Of a DNA stretch of 64,000 nucleotides, positions 52,338-61,905 are shown piece after piece; position 1 is the stretch's first letter, and each line of letters starts with the position of its first letter. Location of the stretch: assembly GCF_019455385.1 (NCBI RefSeq), contig NZ_JACOFR010000004.1, positions 1-64,000 on the forward strand, read 5' to 3'. The DNA is from Bradyrhizobium sp. BR 10289. Its GTDB lineage: Bacteria; Pseudomonadota; Alphaproteobacteria; Rhizobiales; Xanthobacteraceae. A program made the translations under genes and the position numbers. The notes under the pieces are model-generated. The model was given only the letters and a program-made list of their open reading frames with translations. It made no database searches and was not told the origin of the DNA.

Positions 52338-53458
52338 ACCTCAGCATCGTCATCGTCGGTCTCTCGGTCACATCGTCATGGGGCAACGGTCACGCCACGA
52401 CCTATCGCGCCCTGATCGAGGGCCTGGCGCGACGAGGCCACCAAATTACGTTCCTGGAGCGCGACGTCGCCTGGTATCGCGAGCATCGCGATCTCACCAA
52501 GCCGTCAGAGTGGAGGGTCGAGCTCTATCAGTCGCTGAAGGATGTCCCTCGCCGCTTCGGAAAGCTGATCCGGGACGCCGACCTCGTCATCATCGGCTCC
52601 TATGTGCCTGACGGTATCGCCATCTCCGAATGGATCACGAGCCAAGCGCGAGGGGTCACCGCCTTCTACGACATCGACACGCCGGTGACCCTGGCCCGGA
52701 TCGACCAGGGCCTCGATTATTTGTCCGCCGCGATGATCCCGCGTTTCGACCTCTATCTGTCCTTCGCCGGCGGTCCGGTGCCGGAAATGATCGAGCAGCG
52801 CTACGGCAGCCCGCTGGCGCGAGTTCTCTATTGCAGCGCCGACGCCGGCACATACGCGCCGCAACAGGCGCAGACAAAATGGGCGCTCGGCTATCTCGGA
52901 ACCTACAGCGAGGACCGGCAACCCGTCCTCGAACAATTGCTGCTATCCCCGGCACGGACATTGTCGTCCGAGCAGTTCGCTGTCGCCGGCGCGCAATATC
53001 CCGACTATATCGGCTGGCCTGACAATGTCATGCGGATCGAGCATCTCGCGCCCCATCAGCATCCGACGTTCTACGCGGAGCAGAGGTTCGCGTTGAATGC
53101 GACTCGCGCCGACATGCGCGCGCTGGGCTTCTCACCGAGCGTCCGACTGTTCGAAGCAGCCGCCTGTGGCACGCCCGTGATTTCCGACCGATGGCCGGGC
53201 ATCGAGACGATCTTCGAGCCGACGCAGGAAATCCTGCTGGCCTCAACGGCGCGCGACGTTATCGAGATCCTGCGCGACATGCCCGAGGAACGCCGACGTT
53301 CGATCGCGGAGCGCGCGCGTCGGCGGGTTCTGACGGATCACACCGCCGATCACCGGGCTCGCCAGCTGGAGACCTACTACGCCGAAGCCACCGCGCGACG
53401 CCGCCGGAAATCCGCGCGGCTTCCCGCCGGCCGCCCGGTTCAGGTCGCCGAACTCTGA
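52334..53458 (+). CDS. CgeB-like glycosyltransferase, paralogue of the 40525 gene
   Basis: A 374-residue GT-B-like protein with [58 protein letters not shown] and [20 protein letters not shown]. These stretches match the protein at 40525-41628 closely, showing a duplication within the cluster, one copy in each operon. The C-terminus is Arg-rich. It overlaps the preceding gene by four bases. Confidence 0.85.
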   Translation: MNLSIVIVGLSVTSSWGNGHATTYRALIEGLARRGHQITFLERDVAWYREHRDLTKPSEWRVELYQSLKDVPRRFGKLIRDADLVIIGSYVPDGIAISEWITSQARGVTAFYDIDTPVTLARIDQGLDYLSAAMIPRFDLYLSFAGGPVPEMIEQRYGSPLARVLYCSADAGTYAPQQAQTKWALGYLGTYSEDRQPVLEQLLLSPARTLSSEQFAVAGAQYPDYIGWPDNVMRIEHLAPHQHPTFYAEQRFALNATRADMRALGFSPSVRLFEAAACGTPVISDRWPGIETIFEPTQEILLASTARDVIEILRDMPEERRRSIAERARRRVLTDHTADHRARQLETYYAEATARRRRKSARLPAGRPVQVAEL

Positions 53459-53469
53459 AGGTGCATGCC

Positions 53470-54537
53470 ATGACACTGCAGACTCGCATCCCCACGCTTC
53501 ACCGCCCGCCGACCGTGCTGATCGCCGGCGGCGCCGGCTTCATCGGTTCTCACCTCTGCGATTCGCTCCTGCAGCGCGGCAACGCGGTGATCTGTCTCGA
53601 CAACCTGTTCACGGGCCGCATCGACAATATCAGGCCGCTGCTGAATCATCCGAATTTCCGCTTTATCGAGCACGATGTGCGCGAGGAGATCGAGATCGGC
53701 GGCGAGATCGACCGGATCTACAACCTGGCATGCCCCGCCTCGCCCTCGCACTACCAGACGGATCCGGTCGGCACGATGAAGACGTGCGTGGTCGGCACCA
53801 TCAACCTGCTCGAACTCGCGTGCCGGAAGGGCGCCCGCGTCCTGCAGGCTTCCACGAGCGAAGTCTACGGCGATCCGGAGGTGCATCCGCAGCCGGAATC
53901 CTATCTCGGCAACGTCAACCCGATTGGGCCCCGTGCCTGCTACGACGAGGGCAAGCGCGCCGCCGAGACGCTGATGTTCGATTACCATCGCATGTACGGC
54001 ACAGAGATCAAGGTTGCGCGAATCTTCAACACCTACGGCCCGCGCATGCTGGAGAACGACGGCCGCGTCGTGTCGAATTTCATCGTGCAGGCGCTCCGCG
54101 GCAAGCCGGTCACGATATACGGCAGGGGAACACAGACGAGGAGCTTCTGCTTCGTCGATGATCTCGTGCGGGGCCTCCAGCTGCTGATGGAGAGTCCAGC
54201 CTCGGTGACCGGTCCCTGCAACCTCGGTAATCCGCACGAGGTCACCATCGAGACCATAGCCCGCGAGGTCCTGTCGTACACGGAATCGGCCTCGCCTCTC
54301 CGCTTCGAGGCGCTGCCGAAGGACGATCCGAAACGCCGCAAGCCGGTGATCGACACCGCCGCGTGCCTGTTGGGATGGCGCCCTCGCGTCGCACTGCAGG
54401 ACGGTCTTCAGGCCACGATCGCCTATTTCGCGTTGCGGATCGCAGGTGAGTCTCCGACGCTGGTGCCAGCTATTGCATCACGCCGGACGGGGCATTCGAC
54501 CCGAAGCCGGTTGAAAGCAACCGATCCGGGCGGATGA
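53470..54537 (+). CDS. UDP-glucuronate decarboxylase (UDP-xylose synthase)
   Basis: A 355-residue extended SDR of the UXS family, which makes UDP-xylose from UDP-glucuronate. Motifs: [70 protein letters not shown] (Tyr and Lys) and [10 protein letters not shown]. These are diagnostic of UXS rather than of epimerases. A C-terminal tail of about 30 residues is not conserved. It starts 11 bases after the preceding gene and closes the operon, pointing to xylose (or a sugar made from it) in the product. A GTG at 53461 is an alternative start. Confidence 0.92.
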   Translation: MTLQTRIPTLHRPPTVLIAGGAGFIGSHLCDSLLQRGNAVICLDNLFTGRIDNIRPLLNHPNFRFIEHDVREEIEIGGEIDRIYNLACPASPSHYQTDPVGTMKTCVVGTINLLELACRKGARVLQASTSEVYGDPEVHPQPESYLGNVNPIGPRACYDEGKRAAETLMFDYHRMYGTEIKVARIFNTYGPRMLENDGRVVSNFIVQALRGKPVTIYGRGTQTRSFCFVDDLVRGLQLLMESPASVTGPCNLGNPHEVTIETIAREVLSYTESASPLRFEALPKDDPKRRKPVIDTAACLLGWRPRVALQDGLQATIAYFALRIAGESPTLVPAIASRRTGHSTRSRLKATDPGG

Positions 54538-54822
54538 CGTAGCAACCGGACGCGGGAGCTGCTCAATTCGTCCCGCTGGATTGATCTTTCACTGTTGCAC
54601 CGCGAATTCATCCGCGCCGCAACATTCAAAAATGAGACTGCTCGTCAAGCCGGACGAGGCGTCGATGCATACATCGCAATCGACTTCGGTCAGCTTCCCT
54701 GGAAGCCGCAGGTTGCGCGATAGCCACGGGCGTCACGCCGGTTCGGCGCGGCAATGGGCGCGACCCTCACAGCCACAAGGCGCAACGAGCGTTGAGCGCG
54801 CGCCGCGTTTTGTCCCCGTCCC

Positions 54823-55869
54823 TCAGTTTGCGACCGCGTCCTCGGCGGCCGAGTCCTGCGCACGATCCGGCATCGGTCCGTCACCTGCCAATGCACGAAT
54901 CCAACGGCGATACTCCACGCCGAGAAGATCGCTTCTCAGATGTATCTCGTCCTTGGGATGAAGCGGCAGGGTTTTCGGGCGTTGCGACTCGACGATCACG
55001 CGGTCCTGCTCGTACACCTTGTCCAGGCGTGTCACGATCTGCTCGACGGGGACTTCAAAGCCATAGTTGATGGCCGCGGTCAGATGCAGCACGCAATTTT
55101 CCAGATCGACCGGCGTGACGGCCATGAACGTGCAGAAGCGCTCGACTTCGCCGGTCTCCTTGTTGAAATAGGCCGTCGTGGGACGGAAGCAGTAATAGCG
55201 ATAGACCGCATTGATGGGAATGCCGCGATGGTCGCCGTAGGGCTGAAACAAGTTGATCTCGCTCGTGCGCAGGCCTTCATCCGTCAACACGACATCGTAA
55301 TCGACGAGTTCGTCGGGATCATCCGGGTTGCCATTGAGATTGGCGTGCACGAACGGGAAGTGCGCCGGGTCGAGAAAGTTCTCTACGGCACGAAGGGCGT
55401 TTGCGTTGTAATAATAGGGCCCGGCCTGGACCTTGCGATAGGTCGCATCCTCCCAAACGGGAAATGGAGGAAGGGCGGCGACCGGATTGCCCATGCAGAC
55501 CCAAATGTATCCATACCGCTCGGCCGCGTGATGGCGGAATGCCGCGGCCCGGCTCGTCGGCCGGGTCGTCGGATGGGCCGGGTAACGGCGGCAGGCTCCA
55601 TCAGAGTCGTATTCCCAGCCATGGTAGGGGCAGACGACGCCACCGTCCTTGACCCAGCCGAGCGACAAGCGCGCGCCGCGATGACGGCAATAGTCCTTCC
55701 AGGCGTGGACCTCGCCGTCATGGCGCCACAGGATGATATCTTCGCCAAGCAGGCGCGCCGGCACGATGGCGTCCTCCGCGACCTCCTCGCTCCGGCGGAC
55801 CACGTGCCATTCGTTGACGATGGCGCGATAATCGGCCCTCTCGGTATCCCAGGTTGACGCGATCACCAT
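54823..55869 (-). CDS. Rieske-type aromatic ring-hydroxylating oxygenase, alpha subunit
   Basis: A 348-residue non-haem iron oxygenase. The N-terminal Rieske [2Fe-2S] site is CRHRGARLSLGWVKDGGVVC with PYHGWEYDS following. The catalytic domain has ENFLDPAHFPFVH, the usual His region for the mononuclear iron (N/D-x-x-D-x-x-H-x-x-x-H). The family oxidises aromatics and other ring substrates. No ferredoxin, reductase or beta subunit lies nearby. The ATG at 55869 has GGGAGGAG upstream. The 285 bases between it and the UXS gene hold no gene that I can support. Confidence 0.9.
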   Translation of the reverse strand: MVIASTWDTERADYRAIVNEWHVVRRSEEVAEDAIVPARLLGEDIILWRHDGEVHAWKDYCRHRGARLSLGWVKDGGVVCPYHGWEYDSDGACRRYPAHPTTRPTSRAAAFRHHAAERYGYIWVCMGNPVAALPPFPVWEDATYRKVQAGPYYYNANALRAVENFLDPAHFPFVHANLNGNPDDPDELVDYDVVLTDEGLRTSEINLFQPYGDHRGIPINAVYRYYCFRPTTAYFNKETGEVERFCTFMAVTPVDLENCVLHLTAAINYGFEVPVEQIVTRLDKVYEQDRVIVESQRPKTLPLHPKDEIHLRSDLLGVEYRRWIRALAGDGPMPDRAQDSAAEDAVAN

Positions 55870-55967
55870 GACCTCTCCTCCCTTGGCATGAGAGCGGGAT
55901 AATACAATCTTTGGATGCAATGGCGTCAATCGAGAATATTGGATTGCACGAGTTCGCCTGAGATTAT

Positions 55968-56630
55968 TCAATCATATTGAGCGGTGTGCGAGCTGCCCCG
56001 CTTGACGGCACTTTCGGCAATAGCAGTTCCTGTCGCGGGCGTGGCTCCGCCTGCTTTCGGGAATGTCAGTGTGTCGGTGCGCTCGGCACGCACCATCGTC
56101 ACCTCGCGGCGGGTCACTGAGCTGAGCTTCCAGCCTTGATAATCCTGATCGAGCTTCAGACGCAGCGTAGCCTTGCTCGTCTCGTCAACGAAAATTCCGA
56201 CACTCTGATCGCTGCCGACGACCGTCCCGACCAGGACGAGCCGCAACTCGACCGGCGGCGGGCTCGGCGGCGTTGGCGGCGCTTTCAATGCGGGCACCGA
56301 GCGCTCAGGGGGCGGTGGCCGCCGCCGCGAGGCCGAGAAGATCGGCCGCTCGTTCGTATCCGACAATGAGGCAAGCGGAACGGCCCAGAGCGGATTGCCG
56401 CGCATCGGCTCGCGCCTGACGGGAGACCGCGACGGCGCCGTGGGATCCGCTGGCGCCAACGTCGCGGGAGACTCCCCAAACGGACCGCTGGACGCGGCTT
56501 CGGAAAAGCCTGGAACGTCGACATCCGAGAAATCCGCCGGAAGCGCCGAGGCGGAAACATCGAGCAGGAGCGCAGGTACCAGCGTACACCGCGCCAATAT
56601 CCACCGCCTCGCCTGGTGATGCCCTCTCAT
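55968..56630 (-). CDS. GspN/GspC-like exported protein
   Basis: A 220-residue protein with an N-terminal signal or anchor (about residues 7-28), a Pro-rich middle (RRPPPPERSVPALKAPPTPP) and a C-terminal PDZ-less HR-type domain (LRLVLVGTVVGSDQSVGIFV, then YQGWKLSSVTRREVTMV). The stretch NPLWAVPLASLSDTNERPIF and the VGT-V repeat unit recall the homology region of type II secretion proteins GspC/GspN. No other secretion gene lies in the window. A GTG four codons earlier could also be the start. Confidence 0.68.
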   Translation of the reverse strand: MRGHHQARRWILARCTLVPALLLDVSASALPADFSDVDVPGFSEAASSGPFGESPATLAPADPTAPSRSPVRREPMRGNPLWAVPLASLSDTNERPIFSASRRRPPPPERSVPALKAPPTPPSPPPVELRLVLVGTVVGSDQSVGIFVDETSKATLRLKLDQDYQGWKLSSVTRREVTMVRAERTDTLTFPKAGGATPATGTAIAESAVKRGSSHTAQYD

Positions 56631-56851
56631 GTCCCTCGTCACCGGTCAGTTACAGCAATGCTCAGAGGGCTCTCGGTCGGGAAAAGCCGGCGCTCCGTGT
56701 TCGCGGCAAGCAGAACTCGGCAAGCACGGGGCCAAGAAGAAGCAAGCTTATCGGCCGCGCATGTGACACCTGTGCGAAGTGGCGACCGCCTCTCTAATGT
56801 TTCCACGATCTATTCCAGCACTCCGCGGCCTCTTGATTGCCGTCGAAAATC

Positions 56852-56881
56852 AGTATGATATTGTTGCTAGATCGTCATACT
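56852..56881. promoter_or_regulatory. Inverted repeat AGTATGA-N16-TCATACT upstream of the TonB receptor
   Basis: A perfect 7-bp inverted repeat with a 16-base spacer lies in the AT-rich stretch about 55 bases before the preferred start of the TonB-dependent receptor. It could be an operator for a dimeric regulator such as a metal sensor. No known box was matched. Confidence 0.35.
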
Positions 56882-56935
56882 CGCCCTCTATTGGGTGACT
56901 TTATTGAGACTGGTTGTTGGCTTGGGGACGTCGTG

Positions 56936-59131
56936 GTGCGTGGGGCGTTGTTGAGGGTGTTGTCCGCCGCCGCATCGTCCGCCCTATGTGCGCTTCCGGC
57001 AGCAGCTCACGAGATCAGCGCGGCCGCGTCCGGCGAGCTTCCGCCGGTCGCCGTTGCCGCGCCGGACCATCAGCATCCCAGCCAACACCCCCATAAACGA
57101 ACGCCGAAGAACGGGAGTTCGCGCAACCGGACTACTGCTCGCATGGACAGCCCAACCGAAGCTGGCGGTGCGAGCAGTGCGACGCCCGGTGGCACGGCCG
57201 CCTTGCAGCCCACCGCCGCCAGTGCGATCCGGATCAGCGGCACGGAGGTCAACGCGGTCCCGTTCTCGCGGCCCGGCGAAGCGCTGGAGGTGGTCCCGGG
57301 CCTGATCGTCACACAGCACTCCGGCGAGGGTAAGGCGAACCAGTATTTCCTGCGCGGCTTCAATCTCGATCACGGCACCGATCTTGCGATCAGCGTCGAT
57401 GGGATGCCCCTCAACATGCCGACCCATGGGCACGGACAAGGCTATGCCGATATCAACTTCCTGATCCCCGAGCTGATCCGGTCTGTCGACGTTCGCAAGG
57501 GACCGTATTTCGCCGACCAGGGTGATTTCGCATCCGCCGGCGCCGTGGCGATCGACTATGTCAACAAGCTGCCCCACAACATCGCCGAGATGAGCTTCGG
57601 CAGTTTCGGCTATCGCCGCGCATTGGCGGCGGGATCGACCGCCGTGGGCGCCGGGACGCTGCTGGCCGCGATCGAAGCCAACAAATATGACGGACCGTGG
57701 GACGTACCGGACAATGTCCGCAAGCTGAATGGCGTGCTGCGCTACAGCCAGGGCACCGCGACCGACGGCCTGACGCTGACGGCGATGGCGTACTCCAACG
57801 GCTGGAATTCGACCGACCAGGTCGCCCAGCGCGCGATCGACCAGGGCTTGATCAATCGCCGCGGCACGCTCGATCCGACCGACGGCGGCACCTCCAGCCG
57901 GTTCAGCCTGTCGAGCAACTGGGCACAGTCGAGCGACTACGGACAGACCAGTGTTAGCGCCTATGTCGTGCGCTCCGACCTGCGCCTGTTCAATAATTTC
58001 ACCTACTTTCTCGACAACCCAGTCAATGGCGACCAGTTCAGCCAGCTCGACGCCCGCACGCTCGGCGGCTTCGACGCGCGACATACGTTCGATTGGCGCT
58101 TTGCCGCTCTCGAAATGCAAACCCGTATCGGCCTGCAGAGCCGCTATGACGATATCCATGTCGGCCTGTTCAAGACCGAGCAGCGCGCATGGCTCTCGAC
58201 GGTGCGCGACGACCGCGTGCAGGAGGGCAATGTCGGCCTCTGGACCGACACGACCGTGCGCTGGACCGACTGGCTGCGCACCACTGTCGGCGTCCGCGAG
58301 GACTTTTTCGCCGGGCACGTCTTCAGCGACACGCCGGAGAATTCGGGCAATGCACAGGCATCGATGGCGAGCCCGAAGGCCGGTCTCGTGCTTGGTCCCT
58401 GGTACAAGACCGAGTTCTATGGCAATGCCGGCTACGGCCTGCACAGCAACGACATCCGCGGCGCGACGATCACCGTCGATCCCAACGACAACGTGACCCC
58501 CCTCGACCGCGTGCCGCTACTGGTGCGGTCGCGCGGCGCCGAGCTCGGCATTCGCACCAAGGTAATTGAGGGTCTCACCAGCTCGCTCGCGGTCTTCGTG
58601 CTCGACTTCGACTCGGAGCTGCTGTTCGTCGGGGACGCCGGCACCACGGAGCCGAGCCGGCCCAGCCGCCGCGTCGGCGTCGAGTGGACGAACCAGTACA
58701 AGCCATTGCCGTGGATGACGATCGATCTTGACGTCGCCCAGACCCACGCGCGCTTCACCGACTACGAGCCCGTCGGGGCCCACATTCCCGGCGCGCCCGC
58801 GTGGGTGGCCAGCAGCGCGATCACGCTGGGCGGCGACACCGGCTGGTTCGGCAGCCTGAAGGCGCGTTATTTCGGTCCGCGTCCTCTGATCGAAGACGAC
58901 AGCGTCCGCTCAAAGTCCTCGCTGATCTTCAATGCGCGCGCCGGATACACGTTCGACAACGGCGTCAGGGTTCAGCTCGACTTGCTCAACCTCTTCAACA
59001 CCCAGACCAACCAGATCGAGTATTATTATCTGTCGCGGCTGCCAGGAGAGCCCATCGACGGCACCGCAGATCGTCACGTTCATCCGGCCGAGCCGCTCGC
59101 GGTGCGGCTGACGGTCGCGACACGATTCTGA
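56936..59131 (+). CDS. TonB-dependent outer-membrane receptor
   Basis: A protein of about 731 residues with a signal peptide (hydrophobic core LLRVLSAAASSALCALPAAA), then a His-rich stretch (PDHQHPSQHPHKR). The plug domain follows (PGLIVTQHSGEGKANQYFLR, then GFNLDHGTD and SVDVRKGPYFADQGDFASAG), and the barrel ends in LAVRLTVATRF with the terminal Phe of outer-membrane proteins. It imports a ligand with energy from TonB. The ligand is unknown; the His-rich segment hints at a metal or metal complex. The start is uncertain: the GTG at 56936 gives a proper signal peptide, while the frame is open from 56837. Confidence 0.86.
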   Translation: MRGALLRVLSAAASSALCALPAAAHEISAAASGELPPVAVAAPDHQHPSQHPHKRTPKNGSSRNRTTARMDSPTEAGGASSATPGGTAALQPTAASAIRISGTEVNAVPFSRPGEALEVVPGLIVTQHSGEGKANQYFLRGFNLDHGTDLAISVDGMPLNMPTHGHGQGYADINFLIPELIRSVDVRKGPYFADQGDFASAGAVAIDYVNKLPHNIAEMSFGSFGYRRALAAGSTAVGAGTLLAAIEANKYDGPWDVPDNVRKLNGVLRYSQGTATDGLTLTAMAYSNGWNSTDQVAQRAIDQGLINRRGTLDPTDGGTSSRFSLSSNWAQSSDYGQTSVSAYVVRSDLRLFNNFTYFLDNPVNGDQFSQLDARTLGGFDARHTFDWRFAALEMQTRIGLQSRYDDIHVGLFKTEQRAWLSTVRDDRVQEGNVGLWTDTTVRWTDWLRTTVGVREDFFAGHVFSDTPENSGNAQASMASPKAGLVLGPWYKTEFYGNAGYGLHSNDIRGATITVDPNDNVTPLDRVPLLVRSRGAELGIRTKVIEGLTSSLAVFVLDFDSELLFVGDAGTTEPSRPSRRVGVEWTNQYKPLPWMTIDLDVAQTHARFTDYEPVGAHIPGAPAWVASSAITLGGDTGWFGSLKARYFGPRPLIEDDSVRSKSSLIFNARAGYTFDNGVRVQLDLLNLFNTQTNQIEYYYLSRLPGEPIDGTADRHVHPAEPLAVRLTVATRF

Positions 59132-59256
59132 TCGCTGCGACAGCGGGCGCGAACCGGTCGTCACAAATCCTGAAAAAATCTGACATAGAGCCAATGTTCT
59201 GATCGGTCGCGACATACCGGCTCGATCGCGCGGCCGGTCGTGTCGGAGCAGGAGTG

Positions 59257-61896
59257 ATGGAAATGCAATCCAAGCCGGACGGTATCGCGATCGCCTCGGC
59301 GGACCGGTTCGCGGGCGTAGTTCCGGACGAGGCTGCAGCGGTGCGCGCGCGCCAGGCGGCGAGCCGCGCCGGGGCGCTCGTGCCGATCGTGACGGCGTCC
59401 GGCTTTGCGGGCCTCGGCTACGAGATCGTGTGGACGCGCCAGCTAAGCCTCACGCTCGGCACCGAGATGATGGCCGTGCTCGGAGTCCTTGCCGGGTTTT
59501 TCGGCGGTCTGGCACTGGGCGCGTTCGCCCTCGATCGGCTGATCCGCCGCTCGACATCGCCATGGCGCGTCTATGCAACGCTGGAAGCCGTCATCGCGGT
59601 TTGGGGCCTGATCAGCGTCCGGCTGCTGCCCGCAGCCGGTCGGGCGCTGCCTCCCCTGCTCGGCACCGAACCATCTGCTGCCCTGCTCTGGGCCGGCAGC
59701 CTGGCGCTGCCGACCCTCGTGCTGCTGCCGGCGACGATGGCCATGGGCGGGACCCTCGCCGCCCTTGAACGGATGACGCGACAAGCGCGTGGTGCGGGCC
59801 GCGTCACGGCCGGTGTCTACGGGGCGAATACGGCCGGAGCTCTGGCCGGCACGCTCGCCTCGACATTCCTTTTAATCCCGGCGCTCGGATTTTCGGGAAC
59901 GCTGCTCTGCCTCGTTGGCGTCAACGCGTTCTGCGCCTTGGCCGCGCTTGCGCTCGGACCGGCGGCGACCAAAGCCGGCGTCGAGGAACGGCGGCCGGAA
60001 CGAATTCGCGACCTGCGGCTCACCATCACCCTGTTCGCGACGGGGCTGCTGGGAATCATCTTCGAGGTGCTCGTGGTCCGGCTCGCCGCGCAGGTGATGG
60101 AGGATACCGTCTACACATTCGCCGGACTGCTGGCCGCCTATCTACTCGGCACCGCAGCGGGGAGCCTGCTGTGGCAGCGGAGCGGGCGAGACGCGAATGA
60201 TGGAAATCTCCGCGGCCTCCTCGCCGCGACGGCGTTCGCCTGCATCGCAACCGCGGTGCTGGCGCCCTATGCGCGCCGCCTGGTCGAGATTGTAGCCTTT
60301 GCGGATGTCTACGGCGAACTGGCGGTGGCGATCGCACTGTTCCTGCTGCCTGCGACCGCGATGGGCGCATTGTTCGGTCTGCTGGCGCAACGGGTCAGCG
60401 ACCACCGCGGCTCGGTCGGAACGGCGGTCGGCATCAACAGCCTTGGCGCCTGCATTGCACCGTTGGTGGCGGCGCAACTCCTGATTCCCGGCCTTGGAGC
60501 GTGGACGGCCCTGCTTGCCGTTGCGCTCGGCTATCTGCTGCTGCTGCCGCCTGGGCGATCGGCGCTGCTGTGGTCCGCCGCACCCGCAGTCGCCGCGCTT
60601 CTCCTGTGGCTCAATCCAGCGCCATCGTTGACGCGCGTGCCAGCAGGTGGCGCGCTGCTCGCGGTTCGTGAAGGACCGATGGCGACGGCCAGCGTCGTCG
60701 ACGACGCCGCAGGCACGCGCTATCTTGAGATCAACGGCCATTTCCGCATGGGCGGCACGAGCTCGACACGCTCCGACTACCGGCAAGCGATGTTGCCGCT
60801 GTTGCTTCACGAGGCCCCGCGCGACGCTCTGTTCCTGGGCATCGGCACCGGCGCCACCATGGTCGGCGGGGCGCAAATGCCTGGTATCAGCGTTCGCGGC
60901 GTCGAGCTCTCCCGCGAAGTGATGGAGCTGCTGCCCTGGTTCGTCAATCCGGCTCCGGCATCGAGGCCGCTTGTGACCGTGGCGGATGCCCGCCGCTACG
61001 TCGCAGCGGATACGGGCCAGCACGATGTGATCATCGCCGACCTGTTTCATCCCGCACTCGACGGCAGCGGGGCGCTCTATACGGTCGAGCATTTCGAGGC
61101 CATCAAACGCCGCCTAGCGCCCGGCGGAATTTTCTGCCAATGGCTCCCATTGTACCAGCTCGATCTTCCGTCCTTGCGTACGATCGTCCGTGGCTTTCTC
61201 GACATCTATCCCGACGGCTCGGCCTGGCTCAATCACTACAGTGTCCGCACACCAATGCTTGCGCTCCTTGGAACGCGGAATGGGCGCCCCCTCGATACCG
61301 AGGCGCTGGCCGCGCGGCTTCGTGATTCCGCGACCGCATCAGTCGCTCGCCCGTTCGGGTTCGAGACACCGCTCGATCTGCTCGGCCAGTATGTGGCAGG
61401 CCCGCAGGCTCTCGCCGCCTTTGCAGGCGATGGCCCGCGCAACACGGATGATTTTCCGTTCGTGACCTTCGATGCGCGGCGAAACGTTCGCGCGCTCACG
61501 GCAGCGCCATGGTCCTTGCTGCTTGCCGTCACGAAAGATATCCGCTCCGATCCGAACGAGCTGCTCACGCGCGCAACCGAACGCGAGCAGCTGGGCGCGC
61601 GCCTCAACGCCTATTGGGCGGCGCGCAACCGCTTTCTCGAAGCCGGCGCGGCCCTGCCGGGCGATCCGCGCGGAGCCGCGCTGATCGAGGCGGCCTCCCC
61701 TGGCCTCATCGACGCGTTGCGCCTGAGCCAGGAGTTCGATCCCGCTTATGGGCCGCTGATGGGGATGGCGCGGTCCCTGCTCGGCTCGGACCGTGCGGCC
61801 GCCGCTCGCCTGCTGCGCAAGATCAACGAAGCCGCGCCGTCGCGCCGCGAGGCAAGGGACTTGCTGCTTCGTGAATTCGGCCTGCGGAACGAGTGA
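59257..61896 (+). CDS. Spermidine-synthase-like membrane protein
   Basis: An 879-residue protein. Residues 35-450 hold about 12 or more membrane helices (GFAGLGYEIVWTRQLSLTLG at the start). Residues 460-720 form a spermine/spermidine-synthase-like Rossmann domain with DALFLGIGTGATMVG, GVELSREVMELLPWF and DVIIADLFHP. This fused transporter-like/synthase form is widespread and has no established reaction; the aminopropyl-transferase residues are not fully kept. A C-terminal helical tail of about 130 residues follows. The ATG at 59257 has GGAG upstream; a GTG one codon earlier is possible. Confidence 0.84.
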   Translation: MEMQSKPDGIAIASADRFAGVVPDEAAAVRARQAASRAGALVPIVTASGFAGLGYEIVWTRQLSLTLGTEMMAVLGVLAGFFGGLALGAFALDRLIRRSTSPWRVYATLEAVIAVWGLISVRLLPAAGRALPPLLGTEPSAALLWAGSLALPTLVLLPATMAMGGTLAALERMTRQARGAGRVTAGVYGANTAGALAGTLASTFLLIPALGFSGTLLCLVGVNAFCALAALALGPAATKAGVEERRPERIRDLRLTITLFATGLLGIIFEVLVVRLAAQVMEDTVYTFAGLLAAYLLGTAAGSLLWQRSGRDANDGNLRGLLAATAFACIATAVLAPYARRLVEIVAFADVYGELAVAIALFLLPATAMGALFGLLAQRVSDHRGSVGTAVGINSLGACIAPLVAAQLLIPGLGAWTALLAVALGYLLLLPPGRSALLWSAAPAVAALLLWLNPAPSLTRVPAGGALLAVREGPMATASVVDDAAGTRYLEINGHFRMGGTSSTRSDYRQAMLPLLLHEAPRDALFLGIGTGATMVGGAQMPGISVRGVELSREVMELLPWFVNPAPASRPLVTVADARRYVAADTGQHDVIIADLFHPALDGSGALYTVEHFEAIKRRLAPGGIFCQWLPLYQLDLPSLRTIVRGFLDIYPDGSAWLNHYSVRTPMLALLGTRNGRPLDTEALAARLRDSATASVARPFGFETPLDLLGQYVAGPQALAAFAGDGPRNTDDFPFVTFDARRNVRALTAAPWSLLLAVTKDIRSDPNELLTRATEREQLGARLNAYWAARNRFLEAGAALPGDPRGAALIEAASPGLIDALRLSQEFDPAYGPLMGMARSLLGSDRAAAARLLRKINEAAPSRREARDLLLREFGLRNE

Positions 61897-61905
61897 TCGA
61901 CCGCC

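Noticed and set aside
56984-58444. 486-codon minus-strand frame under the TonB receptor
   Set aside because: Antisense shadow; the plus strand carries all the plug and barrel motifs of the receptor.
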